Shown: positions 47,287-56,504, numbered from the stretch's first letter. The stretch is 64,000 nucleotides of DNA from Chiayiivirga sp. (GCA_022647565.1 JALCLA010000001.1:992001-1056000); one strand, 5' to 3'. Notes: a model not told the origin generated them from the letters alone. Translations and numbers: made by a program.

Positions 47287-47876
47287 GCGACGGTGACACG
47301 AACGTCGTCCCGTTCCCGGCTCGCGCCCGGGATCAAGCCATCGGCGATGATCCGCATGACGACCTCGAACGCAAGGTAGTCACCGTCCTCGACGATGCGC
47401 TCAGCGACCTGGAAGACGACCTCATCGATGACAGCGATCGCGAGGCGATCGACAGCGAGGAAGCGTTCATCCACCGATTCGGCTTCGACGCGCCGCGACA
47501 CCGGCGTCGGTGGGTGATCGATCTCAAGCACCGCGCCGATCTGACCGATCGAGAACTGCGTCTGCTGCGCGGCACCGGTAGTCTCATGTTCGACACCCGG
47601 ACTGCTGCGATCTTCGCGCCCTGGCTTGTTGCAGCGTGGGGCTGGATCATGATCGCGGTGCTGGGGGCGCTGATGCTTGGAGTATTCTTGATCGCCAATC
47701 GAGTCGAGACTCCGACGCTCGCGCAGATTTCGGCGCTCGCAGGTTTCGAGACCGCCCTGCTTGCATTGTGTTTTGGCATTCATCGGCTGCATGTGCAGCC
47801 GAGGGCAATTCTCCGGCGAGTGCGACGCCGCAACCGCGACGAGCACAGCTCTTGTCGTGTCCGAGGTCAATGCTGA
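47283..47876 (+). CDS. Membrane protein of unknown function, coupled to the XRE gene
   Basis: The 197-residue protein has an acidic N-terminal region (LDDALSDLEDDLIDDSDREA) and two central hydrophobic segments (about 112-135 and 147-165), ending with a basic tail. No family was recognised. Coupling to the XRE gene suggests a joint role, for example membrane-linked control of the repressor. Its 3' end overlaps the convergent IPTL-type gene by 10 bp. Confidence 0.6.
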   Translation: MSDGDTNVVPFPARARDQAIGDDPHDDLERKVVTVLDDALSDLEDDLIDDSDREAIDSEEAFIHRFGFDAPRHRRRWVIDLKHRADLTDRELRLLRGTGSLMFDTRTAAIFAPWLVAAWGWIMIAVLGALMLGVFLIANRVETPTLAQISALAGFETALLALCFGIHRLHVQPRAILRRVRRRNRDEHSSCRVRGQC

Positions 47877-48412
47877 TGGGCGCGGCGCCGCACCATCACC
47901 GCGCCGATCGCCAGCAACAGCACCACCGACCCCCACGTGCCCATGGCGGGAACGGCAACCGCCGACGCATTTGTGATCGCGCCGGGCGCCACGGTGAACA
48001 TGATGAACTCGGTGTGCACCTCGGTCTGCGGGGAGAACTGGGAGATTAGGTCGAGCCGGTATTGGCCGGCGGGCAGGCCCGTCACCGTTTGGCGAGCCGT
48101 CGTTGCTGGCAGGTTGCACGACATATCCATCACATAATGTCCGAACCGCGCCTCTACGATATTGCCCAGCGTTCGCGTCCCACCATAGGTAAACCCTTCG
48201 AACAAGCCGACAAACCACAAGTCGCATACTGTGCCATCAACGGCCACCGTGAACGGCTCGCCGGCCGTGGGGGTTGGCGGCTCAACCCGCAGATTGAAGC
48301 CGCTGCTCTGCGCGAGAGCGGGCGCCGCTGCAAAAAGAACGAAAGCAAGTACGCCAAACCACGCCGCAAGAATCAATCGCGTGCCGGCGTTGCTCTTTGT
48401 AGTCGAATTCAT
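47867..48412 (-). CDS. Secreted protein with IPTLxxWG-type C-terminal sorting signal
   Basis: The 181-residue protein has a signal peptide (LILAAWFGVLAFVLFAAAPA, then LAQ) and a C-terminus with VPAMGTWG (154-161), a hydrophobic helix VVLLLAIGAVMV and the basic tail RRRAHQH. That is the layout of IPTLxxWG-CTERM substrates, with VPAMGTWG as a variant of the motif. Exosortase H encoded at 6845-7363 is the likely processing enzyme. The middle domain is unknown. Its start overlaps the subtilase stop by 4 bp, so the two secreted proteins are made together. Confidence 0.8.
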   Translation of the reverse strand: MNSTTKSNAGTRLILAAWFGVLAFVLFAAAPALAQSSGFNLRVEPPTPTAGEPFTVAVDGTVCDLWFVGLFEGFTYGGTRTLGNIVEARFGHYVMDMSCNLPATTARQTVTGLPAGQYRLDLISQFSPQTEVHTEFIMFTVAPGAITNASAVAVPAMGTWGSVVLLLAIGAVMVRRRAHQH

Positions 48413-51303
48413 GGCTGTCCCTCGAATCCACTGCGGAACACATCGTCGAACCCACGCAGGCACGTGAGATTGGGTCCGGCACACGGGTCGGAAACGGGCA
48501 GTCCGGCGAAGGGATACTCGATCGCATCGGACAGGGCGACACCGTCGCCATCGGAATCGCTATTCGTTGGCGACGTGCCGATCACGTATTCGAAGCCATC
48601 GGGCAAGCTATCAAGGTCGGTATCTACGACGGGGTAGGCGTAGCCCAGCACCGGATCGCCGCCCAGCAGCGCCGCCGTGTAGCCGGACACTTCGAAACTC
48701 GTTCGCTCGTGCTCCAGGAACACCGCGCAGTCTTGGATTGCGGTGTTGCACTGGAGATACAACTTCTGGGTTCCGGCCGGCAGACAGGTCGGCTCCGGAG
48801 TACAGCGCTGGTAGACGTAGCCTTGCAGCCCGCCATAGGCATAGCCGGCAGCGGCGGCGGCCTCGACTTGCGTGGTCGATGTGAGCAGGATGAAGTCGCC
48901 GTAGCAGCGCGGATCGTTGACGGCATCGCAGGGTGTCGCCCCCGTGCGCTTCTTTTCCAGCAGGTACAGGGGCGTGCGTGCCGGCGTCCGCACATAGGTC
49001 GGCGCTTCGGTGGTCAGCACCAGTGCGCGAGCCTTAGGCGCACCGGCCGCGGTGTTCGGAAAGGCCGAGTAGCCCGGAATCGCCGCTCCCGAACCTGCAT
49101 AGGCATTGGTCGAGTACAGCACCAACGCCATGGCGAGTTGCGGTGTGGCCACGGCGGCATAGTCGCGATTGCCAGCGCTGTACAGACCGAACAAGGGCGT
49201 GACGCGGTTGCCCACCGGCTCGTTACGAACGGTTCCGAGGATGGCGGCCACAGCCGCATTCGCATCGGGCACGCCAAACCCGAGCTTGACGTCCTCCACG
49301 CCGCCACGACTCGCGGTCAGGGCGACCAGATCGCGGATGCCCAGCGGCGAAAGCGGTGTCGCCTTCTCGACCGGATCGCCCGCACGCAGCAGCGGATTGA
49401 TCGAGCGCAGCAACCCGAACAGGCCTGCGTACTGCGGCGCAGACATCGAGGTGCCCGTGCACATGCCGTTGCCGTCGCTCGGCGCGGAGTCGCTTGCCGG
49501 CAGGCCGTCGCCACAGGAACTGTTCCACGTCTTGCCCGGATAGAACGTGGACCGAACGGTAGCCGCGTGAGCGACGCCTTCCTGGCGCATCGTGCCTTGC
49601 AAGTCCGGCGCCCACTGCGATCCGCATTCACTGAGGTTTGGCCAGTTCGGACAGAATCGCGTCTCGCCCGCCACCGCGCGATCCCAAAAGGTTCCGTTGT
49701 CGTCAATACCTCCGATGGATGCGACCCGCGGATCCCGGGCTGGGAAATCCAACAACCCCATTCGGTCATTGCCCGCCGCGGCCGCCATCACGATGTCCTG
49801 CTGCCATGCCAGCGACAGGCCGTCACACTCGCTGGTCAACGGGCCGGACTGGCAGTCTGCAAAGTTGAGGCCCTCGGTGCTGCCATAGCTCATGTTGAAC
49901 ACTTGCGCGCCGTGCTGGGCGAGGAAGGTCATGCCGTCCGTCTTGAGATCGGGTCGAGTCTCAGGAACGACGATGGACGATTTGCACACGAGTCTTGAAA
50001 TGCGCACCGCCGCGATACCACAGCGGACGCAGTTGCCGCGAAGTCCAGCCCCATCCAATCCATTCGCCGCGATCAGTCCTGATACATGAGTCGCATGTCC
50101 AGCGGGAGAGTACGAGAGCAATCCATCTCCGTCGCCGTCGCAGGCCTCTTCTCCAGCCTCGTAGGGGTTCGACTGAGCCTCATCGAGATTGGTCGGCGCA
50201 CCGCGGCCACCCACATTGCGCGAGAAGTAGGGTAGATAGTTCCCGCCAACTACGAAGTTGCCACCAATCGAATTGGCGCCGGTGAAGGATCGCAGTTCGA
50301 CATGATTCGGGGCGATGCCATTGTCGAGCACGCCCACCAAACCCCAGCCGCCGGCCTGGTTCCATGCGGCAGGGAGATTGAATGTGTCCAGATGATCTTG
50401 CGTGGTAATCGCTGCTTTCGCGGATGCAACGGCTTTGGGCCCTGGTTGTGATCCAGCACCGTTGATAGGCGTGGCTATGACGACATAGGCCGTCTCTACC
50501 GCGGGATCGCCTTTGAGCAACCGCAGGGCCGACTCCCGTTCACCACGACTATCGAAATCGGCATAGACGTAACGCTCCAGTCGCGCCTCGGGCGAATTCG
50601 GCTCGCGTTGCAATCGAGCCAGGTAGTCGCCGCGGGGAAAGTACGGATGCGGGGGACGCACTCGTCGCGGCGGGACTTGGCGCAAGCTCTGCACCGGGGC
50701 CTGTGCCGGTGCGTGTCGGTAGTCGTGCGATACCACCAATTCGGTCGCCGGGGCATCGTTTGGCGCCCGCAACAATATCGCGACGGTATTGGTTTCGTAG
50801 GGCTGGAGCGACTGTCCTCCCGAGGGAGCGGTGCTGCCCAGAACGTCTACCCAGCCTACGGAGACCGAGCACACCTGCAGGACACCAGAACTCGATCCGC
50901 ATTCCGCGTGCAGCGGACCCAGTGGAACTCTCGCCCCCGGCGTTGCGTTCGTCTGGATACGGAACGGGATGACGCATACCACGGTATCAGACGAAGCGAG
51001 TGGTGCTGTGCCTGATCCTTGCACGACTGCGGTAACTCGGCCGGAGCCGGTTCGACCGCAACTGCCTGCGCGACCTGCGTTCGGAATCTGCCCGGAGTCG
51101 ACGGGAAGGCTTAGCTGAACCTCGTCGAAGGTGAGGTCGACCTCTGCCGCGCTGGTCGCGCCGTCACCACGTATCGAGACGGTGATGTTGGCGGCGTCAC
51201 CCGGGTAGCCTGCCGCTGTGCCAATGGTCCACGTCGCAGCATGGGCCTGTGCTGCAAGTGCCGCGGCCAGTACCAATGCGGCCACCCCCCATCTTCTATG
51301 CAT
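48409..51303 (-). CDS. Secreted S8 subtilisin-like protease with C-terminal GFE motif
   Basis: The 964-residue protein has a signal peptide (ALVLAAALAAQAHA), an N-terminal cohesin-like beta domain (about 25-155), a pro-region, and an S8 catalytic domain with Asp327 (VGVLDNGI), His403 (GHATHVSG) and Ser619 (GTSMSAPQ). A calcium-binding-like repeat region (DTDLDSLPDGFEYVIGTSPT) follows, and the protein ends in FDDVFRSGFEGQP. It is complete and inside the transposon, so it is a cargo gene. The terminal FRSGFE recurs in a non-element protein at 52542-52841. Confidence 0.92.
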   Translation of the reverse strand: MHRRWGVAALVLAAALAAQAHAATWTIGTAAGYPGDAANITVSIRGDGATSAAEVDLTFDEVQLSLPVDSGQIPNAGRAGSCGRTGSGRVTAVVQGSGTAPLASSDTVVCVIPFRIQTNATPGARVPLGPLHAECGSSSGVLQVCSVSVGWVDVLGSTAPSGGQSLQPYETNTVAILLRAPNDAPATELVVSHDYRHAPAQAPVQSLRQVPPRRVRPPHPYFPRGDYLARLQREPNSPEARLERYVYADFDSRGERESALRLLKGDPAVETAYVVIATPINGAGSQPGPKAVASAKAAITTQDHLDTFNLPAAWNQAGGWGLVGVLDNGIAPNHVELRSFTGANSIGGNFVVGGNYLPYFSRNVGGRGAPTNLDEAQSNPYEAGEEACDGDGDGLLSYSPAGHATHVSGLIAANGLDGAGLRGNCVRCGIAAVRISRLVCKSSIVVPETRPDLKTDGMTFLAQHGAQVFNMSYGSTEGLNFADCQSGPLTSECDGLSLAWQQDIVMAAAAGNDRMGLLDFPARDPRVASIGGIDDNGTFWDRAVAGETRFCPNWPNLSECGSQWAPDLQGTMRQEGVAHAATVRSTFYPGKTWNSSCGDGLPASDSAPSDGNGMCTGTSMSAPQYAGLFGLLRSINPLLRAGDPVEKATPLSPLGIRDLVALTASRGGVEDVKLGFGVPDANAAVAAILGTVRNEPVGNRVTPLFGLYSAGNRDYAAVATPQLAMALVLYSTNAYAGSGAAIPGYSAFPNTAAGAPKARALVLTTEAPTYVRTPARTPLYLLEKKRTGATPCDAVNDPRCYGDFILLTSTTQVEAAAAAGYAYGGLQGYVYQRCTPEPTCLPAGTQKLYLQCNTAIQDCAVFLEHERTSFEVSGYTAALLGGDPVLGYAYPVVDTDLDSLPDGFEYVIGTSPTNSDSDGDGVALSDAIEYPFAGLPVSDPCAGPNLTCLRGFDDVFRSGFEGQP

Positions 51304-51406
51304 CGCCTGTTCCCTTCATGCGCGGAGGGCCAAGCCTAGCGATGGACCATCTCCCAGACAAGACAACGAACGGCAGCTTCCAGACAACGGACCAAGGGAT
51401 CTGAAG

Positions 51407-51495
51407 TGGTCAACTGGCTGGCGAGGCTGGTCAGCTTGCTCGCCGAGCTTGGTCATCATGCTGGCAGCAGGTGGTCAGCTTGTTGGCAACTTGCA
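51407..51495. repeat. Right transposon end with iterated TGGTCA boxes
   Basis: TGGTCA boxes (inverse of TGACCA) start at 51407, 51428, 51450 and 51472, spaced 21-22 bp. The outermost is 18 bp from the tip, mirroring the left end. The adjacent direct repeat GCGATAC begins at 51496. Confidence 0.75.
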
Positions 51496-52523
51496 GCGAT
51501 ACTCTGGTTCGGTGCGACGGACAAGCGCTGCGTGGCCCCGTCAAGGAATAGCTCGCGCGAGCCGGTGCCGGCGTTGCGCATCACATAGGTGCTGGACTGG
51601 GCCGAGCCGAAGTCGCCGGAAAATCCTCCCGACGCCGTCGCTACCTGCCCGTGCTTCGTGGTGGTGGCCTGCAGGCCGCCGGGGATGGTCGAAAACGGGC
51701 CGCGCGCATCGTTGTTCTGCCCGCCGCCGACACTGCCGTGGCTGCCACTGACATTGTTCTGCCTTCCGCCGGCGATGACGGCGAAACTGGAATCGATCTC
51801 GTTGCTGAAGCCGCCGCCGACGGTGGACGAATTCTGGCCAATCACATCCGCGTCATCGGTTCCCACGCGATTTTCCAGGCCACCCGCAATGGTTCCGAAA
51901 TCGTCAAAGACCCGATTGGCCGAGGTCGGGTTGGACGAACGGCCTCCGCCGCCGATCGTGCCGCCTTGCACCTCGAAACTGATCGAGTTGACCATGGCTC
52001 CGAAAACCAGGTTTGGCGTCGGTGGCGACGAGCCGGTGTTGATCGACGGCTCGATCCGCCCGGCTTGCACGTTGTTGACGCGCAGTGCGAGCCCTGCGGC
52101 GTCCAGCGTGCCGATGAAGTTGGTACCCGGATTCGTGGCTGCGTTGCCGAGCGTATCCCAGCACACCGACAGCGCTTGCTTGAGGTTGACGTATTGGCGC
52201 TCGGGCAAGGCATGGAAGGGTTCCCCGGGTCTTGCCACCTCCACCGCAAGCCAGAATTCACCCGACTGCAGCGCGCGATCGGGGAAGTCCAGGTCGACCG
52301 CAAAGCGGCCATCCACGACCTCGACCCGATCCACCCCGAGGCTGGGTGCCAGAGGCTTGCCGCCACTGGCGTCGGCATAGGGCGTGAGGCGCAGGACGTG
52401 TACGCCTTCTGAGGCCTTGCCGTAGCTGCTGAGGGTGCCTCGGTAAGTCCATTCGGTGGCGTGGCTGCTGCCCATGGCGAGCGCCAGCAGCAGGATGGGG
52501 AACAGCGCGAGCGGACGCGACAT
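51496..52523 (-). pseudogene. 5' part of a secreted gene split by the transposon
   Basis: The fragment encodes a signal peptide (LFPILLLALAMGSSHA), an N-terminal beta domain (TYRGTLSSYGKASEGVHVLR), and a region of repeats rich in GGG-x-N (TIGGGGRSSN, STVGGGFSNEIDSSF, GSVGGGQNND) like the head repeats of YadA-type surface proteins or tail fibres. It is cut after PNQSIA by the element; the rest is at 43622-43898. The rejoined protein is 434 residues. The small secreted gene at 52542 lies just upstream on the same strand. Confidence 0.85.
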
Positions 52524-52541
52524 GCGGGCGATCTCCCGGGC

Positions 52542-52841
52542 TCAGGGTGACTCGAAACCGTTGCGGAAAATGGTGTCGGGATTGCAGTCCAGCGCCGCGC
52601 CCTTGGGTTGGACGCGGGCCTGCAATTCAAACCCGGACGGGTCGGTGGAACGTGGCAGCACCCGAGCCTCGAGCTGGAACGCAGCGCTGGCGTCCGGTCT
52701 TGGGTGAGCCGGCCGTACGGTCGATTGGCTGACTTCGAACTCGGGAGTGGCCACGGGTACTGGAACGCGCTCCGGCGTGGCTGCGGACAGGTCGGTCAGC
52801 GACCCCAGTGCCAGAAGCATCAGTGCAGCATGCCGCACCAT
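52542..52841 (-). CDS. Small secreted protein ending in FRNGFE
   Basis: The 99-residue protein has a signal peptide (HAALMLLALGSLTDLSAA) and ends in CNPDTIFRNGFESP. The middle is a short repeated 'FxLEARV-P' pattern (AFQLEARVLPRSTD and GFELQARVQPKG). Function is unknown. The terminal motif resembles that of the transposon-borne subtilase (FRSGFE) and may be a secretion or sorting signal. It lies 18 bp upstream of the disrupted gene and is probably co-transcribed with it. Confidence 0.65.
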   Translation of the reverse strand: MVRHAALMLLALGSLTDLSAATPERVPVPVATPEFEVSQSTVRPAHPRPDASAAFQLEARVLPRSTDPSGFELQARVQPKGAALDCNPDTIFRNGFESP

Positions 52842-52921
52842 GTTCCCGTCTCCTTCGCGCCATCACGGCGCGCAGGCATTCTTGCGCTCGAAGGCGACGC
52901 TGTCCACTCGCGCCCGGGCGG

Positions 52922-53275
52922 TCATTTCAGGAACACGAACCACGCCCCCAGCGCGATCAGGGCGAAGCCCACGGCGTGGTTCCAGTGCAAGGCCTCGCCC
53001 AGGTACCAGACCGAGAACATCGCAAACACGCTGAGCGTGATGACTTCCTGCAAGGTCTTGAGTTGCGGGGCCGAGTACACCGCATGTCCCCAGCGATTGG
53101 CCGGTACTTGCAACAGGTATTCGGGCAGGGCGATCAGCCAGCTGGCCGCGATCACGATCCACAGCGGCGAGGTCTTGAACTTGAGATGTCCGTACCAGGC
53201 GAAAGTCATGAACACATTGCTGGCGATCAGCAGCAGGATCGGGACGACATGGCTGGAGACGGTGGCGGCGGGCAT
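52922..53275 (-). CDS. DUF486/DMT-family membrane protein
   Basis: The 117-residue protein has four predicted membrane helices and typical DUF486 segments: LLIASNVFMTFAWYGHLKF, PEYLLQVPANRWGH and LKTLQEVITLSVFAMFSVWY, then LGEALHWNHAVGFALI. The family belongs to the drug/metabolite transporter clan but has no assigned substrate. The ATG at 53275 was chosen over an upstream TTG. Confidence 0.9.
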   Translation of the reverse strand: MPAATVSSHVVPILLLIASNVFMTFAWYGHLKFKTSPLWIVIAASWLIALPEYLLQVPANRWGHAVYSAPQLKTLQEVITLSVFAMFSVWYLGEALHWNHAVGFALIALGAWFVFLK

Positions 53276-53415
53276 GGGCGACGCGGGCAATCGGGGCGAA
53301 CCGATGCTAGCAGGGCGGGTGCCACGTTCCGTGGCGGTCCCGGGCCGTCTTCACCTTGCCTCCACCCTCGCGCTGGCCCAATCTTCACGTTTGTGAAATC
53401 GCGCGGCAGGACCCC

Positions 53416-54141
53416 ATGAAGACGAGCGAAGACAGCGCCGGGCTGGTGCTGCTGATCGAGGACAACCGGGCCATCTCCGAGATGGTGGGCGAATATCTGG
53501 AGCGGCGCGGCTTCCGTGTCGACTACGCCAGCGACGGGGCGCAGGGATACCAGCAGGCCGTAGACGAGAGCTACGACGCGATCGTGCTGGACTTGATGCT
53601 GCCGCGCCTGGATGGCGTGGAGCTGTGCCGGCGCCTGCGTCAGGAGGCGAAGAAGGCAACCCCGGTGCTGATGCTCACGGCGCGCGACACGCTCGACGAC
53701 AAGGTGCGCGGCCTGGAAGCCGGTGGCGACGACTATCTGGTGAAGCCTTTCGCGCTGCAGGAACTCGAAGCCCGCCTGCGCGCCCTGATCCGGCGCGATC
53801 GGCGCCAGGTCAGCACCGAGGTGCTGCGCGTCGCCGACCTGGTGCTCGATACCGCCACGCTGCGCGTCACGCGCGCGGGACAGGATCTGCAGCTCTCGCC
53901 GATCGGCCTGCGCCTGCTCGCCATCCTCATGCGCGAATCGCCGCGCGTGGTGAGCCGGCGCGACATCGAGCGCGAGATCTGGGCTGACGGATTGCCCGAT
54001 TCCGACACCTTGCGCAGCCACCTCTACAACCTGCGAAAGTGCATCGACAAGCCTTTCCAGAAGCAGTTGCTGCACACCATCCACAGCGCCGGTTATCGCC
54101 TCGCGGAACTGGAAACCGAGCCCGCCCAGCGCGTCGGATAG
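53416..54141 (+). CDS. OmpR-family response regulator
   Basis: The 241-residue protein has a receiver domain with acidic pocket LLIEDN, phospho-acceptor Asp59 in IVLDLMLPRLDG and Lys in DDYLVKPFA, and a C-terminal winged helix (LSPIGLRLLAILMRESPRVV). The histidine kinase follows 6 bp downstream, forming a classical two-component pair. The target is unknown. Confidence 0.95.
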   Translation: MKTSEDSAGLVLLIEDNRAISEMVGEYLERRGFRVDYASDGAQGYQQAVDESYDAIVLDLMLPRLDGVELCRRLRQEAKKATPVLMLTARDTLDDKVRGLEAGGDDYLVKPFALQELEARLRALIRRDRRQVSTEVLRVADLVLDTATLRVTRAGQDLQLSPIGLRLLAILMRESPRVVSRRDIEREIWADGLPDSDTLRSHLYNLRKCIDKPFQKQLLHTIHSAGYRLAELETEPAQRVG

Positions 54142-54147
54142 CGCACG

Positions 54148-55449
54148 GTGCGCACTTCCACCGGCCTGCGCAGCAAGATCTGGGTTGCCTTCATCCTGCA
54201 GGTGGCGGCGATAAGTTTCGCCACCGTGCTGGGCGTGTATGGCGCCTCGGCCGTACTCAAGGACGTGCTGATCCAGCGTGCACTGGCGAGCGAGGCCGGG
54301 CACTACTGGAAGCGCCTGGAGCGAGACCCGCAGGCTGCCTTGCCCGACACCTACAACATGCGCGGCTATCTCGTGCCGGTCGATGCGACGGAGGCGGCCC
54401 TGCCCGCGCACCTGCGCCCGCTGCAGGTCGGTTACCACAGCCTGCCAAAACTCGAAGGCGGGGCGCTGGTGTATGTCTCGGACGGTCCGCCCGGACGCCT
54501 GTACCTGGAATTCAACCAGAGTCAGGTCGATGCGCTCGCCATGTTCTTCGGCGCGGTGCCGCTGGTCGTGGTGCTGGTGGTGATCTACGTGATCGCGTGG
54601 ATCACCTATCGCGTATCGCGGCGCGCGGTGTCGCCAGTGATCTGGCTCTCCAACGTGGTGCAGCACTGGGACCCGAAGCGCCCGGATGTCGCCGCGCTTG
54701 CGCCGGAGCGACTACCGGGCGACGTGGAAGGCGAAGTGCGGGTCTTGGCCGCGGCCCTGCACGACTTCGCCACACGGATCGAATCCTTCGTGGAACGCGA
54801 GCGCGACTTCACCCGCGACGCCAGCCATGAGCTGCGCACGCCACTCACCGTGATCCGGATGGCGTCGGAACTGCTCGGCACCGATGGCGAGCTGCAACCG
54901 CATGCGGTGCGTTCGGTGGCGCGCATCCAGGACGCGACGCGCGACATGGAAGCCCTGATCGAGTCCTTCCTGATCCTCGCGCGCGAAGGTGACACCGGCC
55001 TGCCGCAGGAAGATTTTCCGGTGCTGGACGTGGTCGAGGACGAAATCGAGAAAGCCCGGCCACTGCTTGCCGAAAAGCCGGTCGAATTGATTCTGGACGC
55101 ACCGCAACCGTTCGCCCTGCATGCCTCGCCACGGGTGCTGTCGGTGATGCTGGGAAACCTGTTGCGCAACGCCTGCCACTACACCGAGCGTGGCCGCATC
55201 ACGCTGCGAGTGGCGGCGGGTCGGATCGAGGTTGAAGACAGCGGCATCGGCATGAGCGCGGAGGAACTGGAGCGCGCCTTCGATCCGTTCTATCGTGCCG
55301 GAGCACGCCGCGACGGCGGGCAGGGCGTCGGCCTCACCATCGTGCGGCGGCTTTCCACCCGTTTCGACTGGCCGGTGGAACTGCACAGCGAACCCGGACG
55401 CGGCACCCGCGCCTCGATCCGCTTTCCGCATCCGCTGCCGCTCGACTGA
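54148..55449 (+). CDS. Sensor histidine kinase
   Basis: The 433-residue kinase has two membrane helices (about 11-31 and 133-153) enclosing a roughly 100-residue periplasmic sensor, a HAMP-like linker, the phospho-acceptor His227 in RDASHELRTPL, N box LGNLLRNACHY, and ATP boxes DSGIGMS and GQGVGLTIVRRL. It begins with GTG shortly after the response regulator. The periplasmic domain was not recognised. Confidence 0.95.
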   Translation: MRTSTGLRSKIWVAFILQVAAISFATVLGVYGASAVLKDVLIQRALASEAGHYWKRLERDPQAALPDTYNMRGYLVPVDATEAALPAHLRPLQVGYHSLPKLEGGALVYVSDGPPGRLYLEFNQSQVDALAMFFGAVPLVVVLVVIYVIAWITYRVSRRAVSPVIWLSNVVQHWDPKRPDVAALAPERLPGDVEGEVRVLAAALHDFATRIESFVERERDFTRDASHELRTPLTVIRMASELLGTDGELQPHAVRSVARIQDATRDMEALIESFLILAREGDTGLPQEDFPVLDVVEDEIEKARPLLAEKPVELILDAPQPFALHASPRVLSVMLGNLLRNACHYTERGRITLRVAAGRIEVEDSGIGMSAEELERAFDPFYRAGARRDGGQGVGLTIVRRLSTRFDWPVELHSEPGRGTRASIRFPHPLPLD

Positions 55450-55492
55450 AGCACCGCGCTATGCTTTCGGCACGATCCTGCGGAGTGTGGCC

Positions 55493-56482
55493 ATGCGTCG
55501 TCTTCTACTTGCGGTTGCCCTGCTGGCCGTGAACGCCACGGCCGCGGCCGGGCGCACCGCGCTCGTCATCCACGGCGGTGCCGGCACCATGGATCGCGCT
55601 GCCCTCACCCCGGAAGCCGAAGCCGGCATCCGCGCCGCCTTGAACGCGGCGCTGGACGCGGGCAACGCGGTCTTGCAGCGCGAAGGCAGCGCGCTCGACG
55701 CCGTGACCGCGGCGGTGGCGGTGCTGGAGGATTCGCCGCATTTCAACGCCGGCAAGGGCGCGGTGTTCAATGCCGAGGGCGTGAACGAGCTTGATGCCTC
55801 GATCATGGAGGGTGCCACGCTGCGCGCCGGCGCCGTGGCGGGCCTGCATCGCACTCGCAACCCGGTGCGCCTGGCGCGCGCGGTGATGGAACAGTCGAAG
55901 CATGTCATGCTGATCGGCGAGGGCGCGGAAGCCTTCGGCAAGTCAGTCGGCATCGAGATGGTGGAACCTGCCTACTTCCGCACCGAGCGTCGCTGGCAGG
56001 AGCTGCAGGAGGCCAAGGCGGCAGAGCAGTCGAGCGCCGCAACATCATTGCCGCCCCATGCCTACTTCGGCACCGTCGGCGCCGTGGCGCTGGATGCGCA
56101 GGGACACCTCGCCGCAGCCACGTCCACCGGCGGCATGGTCAACAAGCGCTGGGGTCGCGTCGGCGATGCGCCCATCATCGGTGCCGGCACCTACGCCAAT
56201 GCGCAATGCGCGGTTTCCGCCACCGGCTGGGGCGAATACTTCATCCGACTCAACGTGGCGCACGATATATGCGCGCGCGTCGCCTATCGCGGCGATTCGA
56301 TCCGCAAGGCAGCCGACGAGGTCGTGATGCGGCGCGTGCCCGAGTTGGGCGGCAACGGCGGCGTGATCGCGCTCGATGCACACGGTCGCTTCGCGCTGCC
56401 GTTCAACACCAGCGGCATGTATCGCGGCTGGATCGCGCGCGACGGCGAACGCGGGGTTGCGATCTTCCGCGACGGCGAGTGA
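55493..56482 (+). CDS. iaaA: Isoaspartyl peptidase / L-asparaginase (Ntn hydrolase)
   Basis: The 329-residue protein has a signal peptide (LLLAVALLAVNATAAAG), LVIHGGAGTMDR near the start, ALDAVTAAVAVLEDSPHFNA and the autocleavage site before Thr in YFGTVGAVALD. It self-processes into two chains and hydrolyses isoaspartyl dipeptides, probably in the periplasm. It follows the two-component system but there is no evidence that it is controlled by it. Confidence 0.92.
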   Translation: MRRLLLAVALLAVNATAAAGRTALVIHGGAGTMDRAALTPEAEAGIRAALNAALDAGNAVLQREGSALDAVTAAVAVLEDSPHFNAGKGAVFNAEGVNELDASIMEGATLRAGAVAGLHRTRNPVRLARAVMEQSKHVMLIGEGAEAFGKSVGIEMVEPAYFRTERRWQELQEAKAAEQSSAATSLPPHAYFGTVGAVALDAQGHLAAATSTGGMVNKRWGRVGDAPIIGAGTYANAQCAVSATGWGEYFIRLNVAHDICARVAYRGDSIRKAADEVVMRRVPELGGNGGVIALDAHGRFALPFNTSGMYRGWIARDGERGVAIFRDGE

Positions 56483-56504
56483 TTGGCGCGTCGCGCGCGC
56501 TGGT

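Larger units (their letters stand above)
43906..51495. mobile_element. 7.6-kb IS21-type transposon with regulators and secreted cargo
   Basis: The left tip reads TGCAAACCGCCAGCCAGTTG and the right tip, read inward, TGCAAGTTGCCAACAAGCTG, both followed by GACCACCT. The flanks are a direct repeat GCGATAC (43899-43905 and 51496-51502), possibly 8 bp because the next base also matches. Removing the element restores a host gene. Inside are istB, istA, a Ner-like gene, a divergent XRE gene, a membrane protein, a subtilase and an IPTLxxWG-type protein. No second right end was found directly upstream of istA, so the cargo seems to be inside the element. Confidence 0.85.

Noticed and set aside
52922..53275. 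EmrE-type drug efflux protein
   Set aside because: The four-helix layout is similar, but the membrane glutamate and sequence pattern of small multidrug pumps are missing; it fits DUF486.
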